Source: Acytostelium subglobosum LB1 (lineage: Eukaryota; Evosea; Eumycetozoa; Acytosteliales; Acytosteliaceae). Taken from it: a stretch of 64,000 nt of DNA. Location: positions 496,001-560,000 of the forward strand of contig NW_012236522.1 in NCBI RefSeq assembly GCF_000787575.1, written 5' to 3'. Positions 56,035-64,000 of this stretch are shown here, piece by piece (position 1 is the first letter of the stretch; each line of letters begins with the position of its first letter). The notes beneath the pieces are model-generated. The model searched no databases. It was given only the letters and a program-made list of their open reading frames with translations, and was not told the origin of the DNA. Position numbers and translations under genes: made by a program.

Positions 56035-57302
56035 ATGGATCAAAAGAAATTGGTTGTTAGCATTCTACAGTTCTTGACTGGCTCATTGCCTTCGTTGTCA
56101 AGTGATAGCGCAGAGTCACTTCAAGTGTCAATCGATTGTATACGTGATGCATTCGGTGTCAATGAGAGTGATCCTACATTGCAATCATCTGCCACACTTC
56201 CACAAATATTCAATGCATTCTCATCATCTGCCGCAGCTGCTGCCACCTCCTCACCAACCGCTGCCCAACCAACCCGTCCACTCGAAGAACTCTTTGCTCA
56301 GAGCAGCCAAGAGATCCCCGATGAGCTTAGACAGTCATTCTCCAACTACTTGGACATCCTTCGTCAGAAGGGTGCCTTCAACGACCCATCCCGTATGTCT
56401 ATTATTACTCAATCAATCAACTCGGTTGACCCTTCGCTAACACCCTCGACGACACACAGAACACGAGAACATATTGAGAGTGTCAAAGCAGAAGTTTGTA
56501 GAGTCAAAGGCAACAGAGATCAAGGAGATTGCTGAGAAGCTAAAGGTTGAGGGTAACAACAAGTTGACTGCACTCGATTTTAATGGTGCTGTTGAGTGCT
56601 ACACCAAGGCCATCCTCTACGATGGCACCAATGCTGTCTACTATGCCAACCGTGCCTCAGCCTACAGCAACCTCAAGCAGTATGACAACGCCGTCGAAGA
56701 TGCCAACAATGCCATCTCCAGGAATCCATCATACAGCAAAGCATACTTTAGACTCGGGTAAGCAGCATTGATTGATTGATTGATGGATGGAGTGACACTA
56801 ACATGACCATCGGACATGACACATAGATCTGCCAAGATTTCACAGGGCAAGGCTGCAGAGGCTGTGGAAGCATTCAAGAAGGCATTGGAGTTTGAGCCAA
56901 ACAATGAGGTCTACAAGTCATCCTTGGCCAATGCTGAGGCAAAGTTGAACAGCGTAAGTTAACACAAGATGTTGTTGTTACAAGACATCTCACTGACTAA
57001 TCATTTGTTGTCAAATGTATGATTTTAGCCAATGGCAGGAATGCCTGCTGGTATGCCAGACTTGGGAGGCATGGACCTTGGTTCATTGCTCTCCAACCCA
57101 ATGGTCAAGAACATGGCGCAATCCTTTATGCAGGATCCACAGATGAGACAAATGATGGAGAATGGCAACCTCCAAGATATGTATGTTAAGCTCGCGACAT
57201 TCAACCATCAATGTATTAACAATCAATCACTTTAGGGCAAGAAACGTTATGAGCAACCCAGAGATGATGAGCATGTTTGGAGGTTTGCTTGGAAAGAAGT
57301 AA
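56035..57302 (+). CDS. sgt: SGT/SGTA small glutamine-rich TPR co-chaperone, 333 aa
   Basis: Exons 56035..56392, 56460..56757, 56827..56953, 57029..57180, 57236..57302; phases agree. SGTA captures tail-anchored and mislocalised membrane proteins and binds Hsp70/Hsp90 and the GET/BAG6 machinery. It has an N-terminal dimerisation helix pair (VSILQFLTGSLPSL, ESLQVSIDCIRDAFGV), an Ala/Ser linker, and three TPRs (KVEGNNKLTALDFNGAVECY, NAVYYANRASAYSNLKQYDN, SKAYFRLGSAKISQGKAAEA). The Met/Gly/Asn-rich C-terminal region has two NP-type helices (LSNPMVKNMAQSFMQDPQM and MSNPEMMSMFGGLLGKK). Confidence 0.9.
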
Positions 57303-57672
57303 GGTCCACTCAACAGGCTATCCCTCCTCTGCCTCTCCATCTCACTCTCCATATGTCGACATAATAAATGGTAACCATTTTCCATTACCCTCCTCCCTGT
57401 CCTCCGTTCAATGGTTCATATCCAGTCAAGTACAGAACATGATGATTGTTAAATATAAATAATATTTATGGTTAAAGACTTAGGATGCTATGGTTGACTT
57501 GTTGGGTTTATATACATTTGTCATTGACGTTGTTGGATTGGTTGTTGGATATAGTTGATTGTTATACTTGTTGTTGGTTGTTATTGTTGTTGTTGTTGGT
57601 TGTTTGGATGTCGCCATGGACATATTTTGATTGAGTTGATTTGAATTGAATATCCATAACAATTTGTATGAT
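57303..57672. other. Convergent 3' spacer between SGT and HAT-repeat genes
   Basis: GTT/TTG-rich on the plus strand (57540-57605). Only UTR-like sequence seen. Confidence 0.5.
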
Positions 57673-60555
57673 CTAAGGCTTAACTTGATCAGAACCAAAC
57701 ATACATTTCCTTCGTTCTTCGTTCGTCATCTTGGTAAAGTCGTTCCTAAACACTCGGTTGAGGGACAGGACACCGTTGGCTCCAACCCAACAGTCTCCAT
57801 ACCTCGAATCCTTTGTCCTATCGTATTCCTCCTTGCTCGACGGGGACATCTCGATCAAGAGCTTCTTGGCGTTCCTCAACACCTGTCTTGGACTGTCTAG
57901 AACCGACACCGTGCAATGTAGCCACATGAATCCATAGTTTGGATCGGCATTAATACATAGCTAATGGTTGTACATAGTGTGTTAGTAATTTGATTGATTG
58001 TTTGATTGATCAGACGACGCCAACATACCTGTTCTAGTTTAGATATATCGCAATTGAATCCTTTCTCTAGAATCTCCAATCGAAGCAATTCAATGAAGGA
58101 ATCGCCAAATTGCGGTGTGAACTGAATTGCAAACTCGAGGAACTTGCGCGCTTTGTCCAACTCGTTGTTGTTCAAAGCGATGCGGGCACCCTCACACCAA
58201 ACCTCGCCAGACTTGGGCACGAACTGCAGTGCCTTGCGGAACACCTTGAGCTGTGCAGGTATGCCCTTGAGCTGCTTCAGTTGAATGAGCGCCGCCCAGA
58301 GCCTGCCTGCTCCACTGTGTATCTTGAGCGATTGTTTGGCCTCTTGGATGGCGGCCTCGTAGTTGTTGGCGCGCATCTCTAGTAGTACAGCCTCCAGGAA
58401 CACCTTCCAGTCGAGACGTGCCTCCTCGTGTGCCTTCTTCAAAATGCGGCGCGACTTGTTGATGTTGCCGGCGTACTCTTCCAGTCGCGAGTACTCTAGT
58501 AGCACCAGAGACTTGAGCTTCGCCGGTACCTCTTGAAGTGCACGGAAGACAAGCTTCCTTGCCACGGTGATGTTATCTGTGTTGAGCTCGGTTCGTGCGC
58601 CGCCCAGCCAGACCTTCCAGAGCAGGTTCTCTGGACAGAGCTCGACACTCTTGACGTAGGCTGCTCGGCTGAGGCTGAGGTTCTTGGAGCGCTCTTCGAT
58701 CTGGGCCGCCTCAAAGTAGATCTTCCAGGTGACCTCGCGTGACACAGACTGTCGCGCACGCTCCACAGTGTTGCGCGTCTGTTGCAGGAACCCGTGACTG
58801 GTCTTCTCGTAGAGACGCAGGGCGCTGAACCATAAGGGTCCGTACTTGGGGTCCTCTTGGAGACCCTTCTCAACGATGGCAATGGCTCGCTCATATTCCT
58901 CGCAACGTTCCTCGAGTTTGTAGGCCTCTTGGTAGATGGGGCCGTACCATGGAACGTGCTTCATCAGGTACTTGAAGATCTTGCGTGCCACCTCGATGTT
59001 GCCAGCGCGTGCCTCCAATAGACCACCCTCCATAACCGCTCGCCAGGTCTTGAATATGGACTGGTCGCGCAATTGAGATAGCAGGGTGCGTGCGCCGTCC
59101 AGGTTGTCCATCTTTTCCTCGTGTCGGATGCCTTTGATCAAAAGGCTCTCGTTGAATGGACAGTACTTTAGGCCCAGCTGGAGAATCTGTTGACACTTCT
59201 CAAGGCGACCATAGTCCTCCTCCATCTTGGCGTACTCTAGCCAGCCATGACTGATGTAGGGTTGGGTCTTGGTCACGATCCTGTAGAACTTGCGCGCAAG
59301 CTTCAGGTTGTTCTGTCGGTTGGCCAAATCGGCCAGCTCAAGATACACTCGCCAATGCACCTTGTCGGACAGGGTGGACAGGGACTGCGAGGCGAATGCC
59401 ATGGCCACCTCCAATCCCTCCTTCTCCTTCAGCTTGAACTGTTTGATGAAGTTCTTGTACTGTTGGCGCGACACTGGACTCTCGACCATCTCGCCTCGCT
59501 TGATATCTTGGTTGGGTGGGGGCCGAGATAGGCATGCCTCCACCTCTGCATCTGGGCTGTCATAGTTGGAGTCATCATATGAATGCTCGCCATGATAGCT
59601 TTGATGTTGGTGATGTTGGTGTTGTTGTTGTTGATTGTGATGATGGTGATGATGTTGTTGTTGTTGTGAGTGTGATGATTGTCCATGATGTTGTTGGTGA
59701 TGTGAATGATGTTGGTACTTTTGTTGATGTGGTTGATGTTGTTGATGTTGTTGTGGTTGATGTTGTTGTTGTTGCTGTGCTGGTGGACGGTGCTGTTGTT
59801 GTTGAGTGGCAGTGGATGTAGTAACTGGCGCTTGTGTCGGTGTTTGGGGTTGTTGTTGCGGTTGGTTTGGTATCAGCTGTGCGGGTGGCTGAAGTTGCTG
59901 TGGAGTAAACTGTTGAGTCGGTTGTGTCGTCTGCATTGTCGTCGCGAGACTTGACTGGTTTGGCGAGGCACCCTTTGAATAGGGGACAAAGGAGCCTTTG
60001 TTTGGATGAAATGGTGCGACCATTGGATTGAAAGGTCTGTGGCTCTTCATGTCCAATGGATCGCGACCCTGCTGAAGGTGCAGTGATGATTTCTGATTGG
60101 GTGCAATGTCCCAATATTGTGATCGAGGTGTGCCAGGCTGCTGTTGTTGCTGCTGTTGCTGTTGTTGTGGGAGACCAGTAGGGAAGGGCAGAGGCTGTCG
60201 TCCAATCCATGGGTTGTTCGTGTCCTTGGACAAGTCGGTAGAGGAAGACTTGTTTGGTTGCTGAATGATCGATGAGGCTGATGGTGATGGCTTCAATGAG
60301 GTTTGGAATGAGTGTCCAGTGAAGTCAGGTGACGATGATAGTGGTGCCCATTCATTGGCAATGTCATAGGACTTGAATAGACCCTGTTGGTGCTGCTGTT
60401 GTATGTCGCCATGGTCCCAGAATGTCATTGGATTGCCAGCAGCAGTAGTGTTTGAAGTAGTATGTTGTTGAGTAAACATAGGTGATGAGTGTTGTTGTTG
60501 TTGTGTCTGAGGAAAGCCGCCCTTCTGGTGCATCATATCATTCATTCGGTATGAG

Positions 60556-60615
<60 letters not shown>

Positions 60616-61364
60616 GACATCTGTTGTTGAAGGTTATAATCGAGGAATGGTGGATATGACGATGATGCTGGTGAATGTTGTTGTTGTTGTTGCTGCTGCT
60701 GCTTCTGTTGCTGTAACATCTGTTGTTGATATGAACCATATGGATTGTTTGCACCAACGGGTTGTCCAACAACAAAGGCAGTGGGACCGCCGCCGCCACC
60801 GCCACCATCAAGTTTGTGAAAGGCTGTCTGTTGTGTCTGCGCAGGCTGGCTGTTCTTCATCTGATGCTGAAACATGCTCCAATACATATCGGTTGGCGCT
60901 TTGAATGGAACATTGTCATCGCTGTCGCTGAGGATCTCCAATGACTTTTGTAGTAGCTGCGATTGTTCGACCAAGAGTTGGTCCTCATCATAGTTGTCCT
61001 CGGTGGATGCGTCGCGATATCTTTGATGTGGCAATGGCTGCTGACTCAGTTTGAATGGTCCTCCACTGTTGCTGTGTGTCGAGTTCGCACTGTTGTTGTT
61101 GTTGTTGTTTACATTGTGGAATTGGTTGTGATGAGATGAATGAGGATGTTGATGATGATGATTGTTATGATTATTGTGATGTTGATGATTATGATGTCCA
61201 TTTAGAGTATGTTGCCCATTCTGTTGTTGTTGCTGTTGTTGTGTAGTCGACTGTGAAGGTGAAGATGTTGTTGACGATGTCGTCGATGATGACGAAGTGG
61301 ATGTCGTCATCTTTTTCACAGCAGACGAGTAGCTCCTGTCTGTTGCCGCCGTATCCTTCTTCAT
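57673..61364 (-). CDS. Large HAT/TPR-repeat protein with Q/N-rich N-terminal half, 1207 aa
   Basis: Exons 61364..58029 and 57960..57673, phase 0. About 600 residues are low complexity with poly-Gln, poly-Asn, poly-Gly (near 190) and His/Gln tracts. From about residue 650 to the end there are HAT (half-a-TPR) repeats: WRVYLELADLANRQNNLKLA, GWLEYAKMEEDYGRLEKCQQ, FKYLMKHVPWYGPIYQEAYK, EVTWKIYFEAAQIEERSKNL, EVWCEGARIALNNNELDKAR. The conserved W, Y and E positions are typical of RNA-processing scaffolds such as Prp6, Prp39, Crn and CstF77. Prp6 is the nearest in feel, but its N-terminal domain is missing and this protein lacks other signatures. Role in RNA processing is inferred. Confidence 0.78.
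60555..60613 (-). repeat. (AAC)n microsatellite coding poly-Asn (minus strand)
   Basis: About 19 uninterrupted units (GTT on the plus strand) coding a 19-20-residue Asn tract in the HAT-repeat protein. Confidence 0.9.
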
Positions 61365-61387
61365 TGTAGAGATAGATAGATAGGAGG

Positions 61388-61627
61388 CTACTGCTTGCTG
61401 CTGCCGCTACTTTCTGCTCCTACTGCTTGTTTTGTTGTCGCTAATCTGTGGCCTGTAGAGTATGTCGTCAAAGATGATAATGTATCGTTTGGTATCGCTT
61501 GAGATTGATTGATTGATTTATACAAGGTTGCTGTTGTTGATATAGATGATGCTAAAAGCAATCCTATGTTCATTAAAGTGTAAGCAAATCGTTGTCTGGT
61601 CCTGTAACTTTGTCGCCATATCATCAA
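61388..61627 (-). CDS. Possible small membrane/mitochondrial protein, or long upstream frame, 79 aa
   Basis: Complete frame on the same strand as the HAT-repeat gene, its stop only 23 bp before that gene's ATG. The N-terminus is Arg-rich (WRQSYRTRQRF) and followed by one hydrophobic helix (AYTLMNIGLLLASSISTTATLY), fitting a small mitochondrial inner-membrane protein; the rest is Ser/Thr-rich. It could be an upstream open frame in the long leader of the HAT mRNA. No family recognised. Confidence 0.35.
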   Translation of the reverse strand: MMIWRQSYRTRQRFAYTLMNIGLLLASSISTTATLYKSINQSQAIPNDTLSSLTTYSTGHRLATTKQAVGAESSGSSKQ

Positions 61628-61810
61628 ACATACAATGTGTTATGTAATTGTCGTTGTTGTGATATTATTATTAACCTTGATCTCGATTGATTAACATGTT
61701 ATAAAGGTCCTGTGTATCCAACTGTATGTATGTATGTTCAATGCTAAGTGTTTGTTATCTATTTGTTGTATGTTCAAAGAGTATATATATGTGTTGGTAA
61801 ATGTCCTGTA

Positions 61811-61835
61811 TAATCTATCTATCTATCTATCTATT
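61811..61835. repeat. (CTAT)n tetranucleotide repeat
   Basis: About five CTAT units in the region upstream of the HAT-repeat gene. Confidence 0.8.
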
Positions 61836-62139
61836 GTCCTCCTGTCGACATGAGTAAAGTGACACACGCACGCACCTCTTTATCCAACAATCCAAATTTC
61901 TTCTGTATACCGCACAACACAAACACACACTAAAAGATCGCAATAGTAATATATATATTATTGTATAGTATAGTATTATAGTATACTAACATGTAGCTGT
62001 TGTTGTTGGTGTTGTTGCTGTTGTTGTTGCTGTTATTGTTGTTGTTATTATTGGTGGTGGTAGTGTGAGTGTGTTGGTAATTATGTGTACACGTGTGAGT
62101 GAGTGTGTGGGGGAGGTGGTGGAGATGGGGTTTGGGTGT

Positions 62140-62983
62140 TTACAAACTTTTTAAACTGTTACGTGGGTTGCCAGGCAATTTGAAAATGAACTGTTAGGAT
62201 GAACTACTCTCTAATTTGAACTTTGTGTGTGGAGAGTGAGATGGCGGTTGAAATAACGGATTAAACAACCAAATACAAACAATTAAAAAAATCAAAATGA
62301 AATAAATTTGGTGGTGATTGTTGATGTTGAGTGTTTGTGTGATGTGTGAAACGTTACCATTTGGATTCTTGGAACTTCAACAGTGTTCAAGGATGGATCG
62401 AACAAGACCTCAAGCCAGGGATGTTGACATGGCAGGCCATCTACGACTTGGAGCAACATAATACTTGTCTGACCTGACAAGACATGTTTGATGTCCGACA
62501 TGCTTTGTCCGAATATATTCGGAATGTAACATGTTAACGTTCAAGTTGTAAAGTTGAGTGTATGTATATATATGTATGTATGTCTGTATGAATATAAAGT
62601 AACTATAACATCATTCAAGTGATACTAACCACTACTGTATATAAATAAATTATAATGTTTATTTATAGTAATAAATACAACAAAGATAACTTTGAGGTGT
62701 TGTTGCCAATGGAGCGTGTGTGAGTGCGAATGCTCTTGTCTTTTGGAAAGTGTTAATGAACTTCCATGGATTGGACAATTTTTCATGAGATCCTTGAGTG
62801 TGGTGCTAATCATCAAAGTTCGGAAAACGAGAGAAATAGCATTGATCACAACAGGCTTCAGTAATCATCAGCTTAACCAAAGGTACAATATATCTGTATA
62901 TATTATCAATCATTCAATCAATAATCATCAATAGCAGTGAACTGTACAGGTACATCATCATTGTAGGTTTCAGTGAAATACAT
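62140..62983 (-). CDS. Weak five-exon gene model, 112 aa
   Basis: Model on the minus strand: 62983..62943, 62893..62878, 62805..62691, 62473..62358, 62190..62140; every phase fits and the end reads FIFKLPGNPRNSLKSL. The block 62358..62501 (LLQVVDGLPCQHPWLEVLFD) has exon-like composition. Against it: one exon is only 16 nt, and three donors are GTT-type (GTTCAC, GTTAAG, GTTATC), rare in this genome. The region 62690-62900 also reads as protein-like on the plus strand. A shorter gene of the last two exons (from Met 62501, 64 aa, donor GTAACG) is the safer subset. Confidence 0.22.
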
Positions 62984-63135
62984 TTGATCGTGAATGATTG
63001 ATTGAATGAATGAATGAAATGTGATCAATGATGACTAATCACCAACCAATCAATCAATCAATTATATATGTTCAATAGGTTATTCATTGATTGTAGAAGT
63101 AGTATAGATATAGATATATATATAGTTAAACAACA

Positions 63136-64000
63136 ATGTTTTGGTGCGCAAGAACAATAGCAAGATCCGGTGCACCGGCTTTGAAGAATGCACAGAGATT
63201 ATCATCAACAACATCAATGATGACATTATCATCTTCGCGTACTGCTGGTCATGGTTATGCTTCAACATCATCAAATAGTGGCAACAGCAACAACAATAAT
63301 AACAAGAATGATTCAAAGTCAGATAAGAATACAGCATCAACAACAACATCAGCAGCAGATGATCAACAGCAAGGTTCAACAGAGAAGATCAAGAAGTTGT
63401 TGCAAACCTTTGATCAAAAGTTTCAGAACAATGCATTGGAGTCGGATCAGAGACGTGCGAGCGGTGGACCACAACAGGATAGACACGAGGAGACCTATAT
63501 CGATGAGGATGGAGATGAGATCGATGAGGATGGCCTTGTAAAGAGCAAGATGACCGAGGAGGAGGAGTCAATGAACGAGGACCTCGAGACGATGATTGAA
63601 GAGGAGATGGAGAATGGTGATGAGCCCTACGCATTCGACCCCAAGATGATGCGTCAGTTCAACAGGTACCAGCAGGTCGCCATTCCCGCCGACAATGTCG
63701 AGTTCCACCGCAACATGGAGATGGTCAACTTATTCGTGGGCGAGGACGAGGACGCCGAGGCCATCGACAAGGAGCTGGCCGGCCAGGACTTTGACGAGCT
63801 GATCGCCGAGGAGCATGAGGAGCTGTTTGAGGAGGATCCCGAGCAGGACGAGATGGATCTGGAGATCGAAGACGAGGAGAGGCGCTACAATGAGGCGATC
63901 AAGAACGGTGAGCCAATCGAGGCCAAGTCATTCTCGACGTTCGCCGCACTAAACTATGAGCTGCCCGAGGACGCCACGCCCGAGCAGATCCAGACGCACA
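63136..64000 (+). CDS. Acidic, probably mitochondrial protein, 3'-truncated by the window
   Basis: ATG 63136 in AAACAACAATG context; open to the window end (288 codons), no intron seen. The first 40 residues (MFWCARTIARSGAPALKNAQ, then RLSSTTSMMTLSSSRTAGHG) are basic and Ser-rich with no acidic residue, a good mitochondrial presequence. A Ser/Asn/Thr linker follows. Then comes a very acidic body (EEEESMNEDLETMIEEEMENG, FVGEDEDAEAIDKELAGQDF, EEHEELFEEDPEQDEMDLE). An adapted part FDPKMMRQFNRYQQVAIPAD may be the folded core. Possibly a mitochondrial ribosomal or assembly factor; not recognised. Confidence 0.65.
   Translation, partial: MFWCARTIARSGAPALKNAQRLSSTTSMMTLSSSRTAGHGYASTSSNSGNSNNNNNKNDSKSDKNTASTTTSAADDQQQGSTEKIKKLLQTFDQKFQNNALESDQRRASGGPQQDRHEETYIDEDGDEIDEDGLVKSKMTEEEESMNEDLETMIEEEMENGDEPYAFDPKMMRQFNRYQQVAIPADNVEFHRNMEMVNLFVGEDEDAEAIDKELAGQDFDELIAEEHEELFEEDPEQDEMDLEIEDEERRYNEAIKNGEPIEAKSFSTFAALNYELPEDATPEQIQTH

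Noticed and set aside
57897-58028. HAT-repeat protein ending within its first exon frame
   Set aside because: A GTATGT donor at 58028 and a TTAG acceptor at 57961 lead in phase to a further 95 residues continuing the repeat fold (DPNYGFMWLHC).
1-64000. Transposable elements, virus-like elements, CRISPR arrays, rRNA
   Set aside because: No reverse transcriptase, integrase, transposase, capsid motif, terminal repeats, regular spacer arrays or rRNA blocks were seen.

Overview
The window is nuclear DNA of a social amoeba (Dictyostelia). Supporting this: dense genes with many short introns (about 50-90 nt, GTAAGT/GTATGT donors), long poly-Asn, poly-Gln and Ser/Thr tracts, and lineage-typical families (SH2-domain kinase of the shk family, FNIP repeats, an hssA-like small protein, TIG/EGF surface proteins, type III glutamine synthetase, short-tailed myosin I). 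Exons are much richer in G+C than in D. discoideum, so a different dictyostelid genus is likely. A run of exactly 100 N, scattered N bases and an N inside a stop codon show a draft assembly.

Layout. 0-5 kb (+): 3' part of glutamine synthetase III, a decayed FNIP-repeat locus, a condensation-fold acyltransferase. 5-11 kb (-): ASCC2 homologue, Ser-rich protein of three exons, TMEM129-type RING protein. 11.7-17.6 kb (+): PGAP1 GPI-inositol deacylase and the trans-polyprenyl diphosphate synthase of ubiquinone synthesis. 19-21.4 kb (+): shkB-like SH2 kinase. 21.8-23.9 kb (-): ankyrin-DHHC palmitoyltransferase. 25-27 kb (+): RBR ubiquitin ligase. 27.2-29.1 kb (-): TOE1 deadenylase. 29.2-31.2 kb: an ADF/cofilin gene whose coding end overlaps that of a convergent Cys-rich surface protein. 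32-37.5 kb (-): class I myosin with an N-terminal extension and an RG/Q-rich RNA-binding protein. 38.6-44.9 kb: mainly secretory-pathway and surface genes (small secreted peptide, nine-LNR protein, TIG/EGF membrane protein, MYDGF-like protein, 41-residue OST4). 45.5-52 kb (+): a probable mitochondrial protein and a kinase joining a SKP1-like region, a FYVE finger and a PI3-kinase core. 52-57 kb: small hypothetical genes, a UPF0488 protein, the ERAD E2 UBE2G2/UBC7 and the co-chaperone SGT. 57.7-61.4 kb (-): large HAT-repeat protein. 63.1 kb to the end (+): 5' part of an acidic, probably mitochondrial protein.

Neighbours are mostly unrelated housekeeping genes, as usual in these genomes. Loose themes are protein quality control (ASCC2, TMEM129-type RING, UBE2G2, SGT, RBR), the GPI/glycosylation and secretory route (PGAP1, OST4, MYDGF, GPI-type proteins), and phosphoinositide/actin signalling (PI3K fusion, cofilin, myosin I, shk kinase). 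The most unusual item is the SKP1-like/FYVE/PI3-kinase fusion at 47.6-51.9 kb. I saw no convincing transposon, tRNA, rRNA or CRISPR array. All exon joins were made by eye from GT/AG sites, reading phase and family resemblance. Some intergenic stretches read as protein-like in more than one frame, so the small-gene candidates there are weak.
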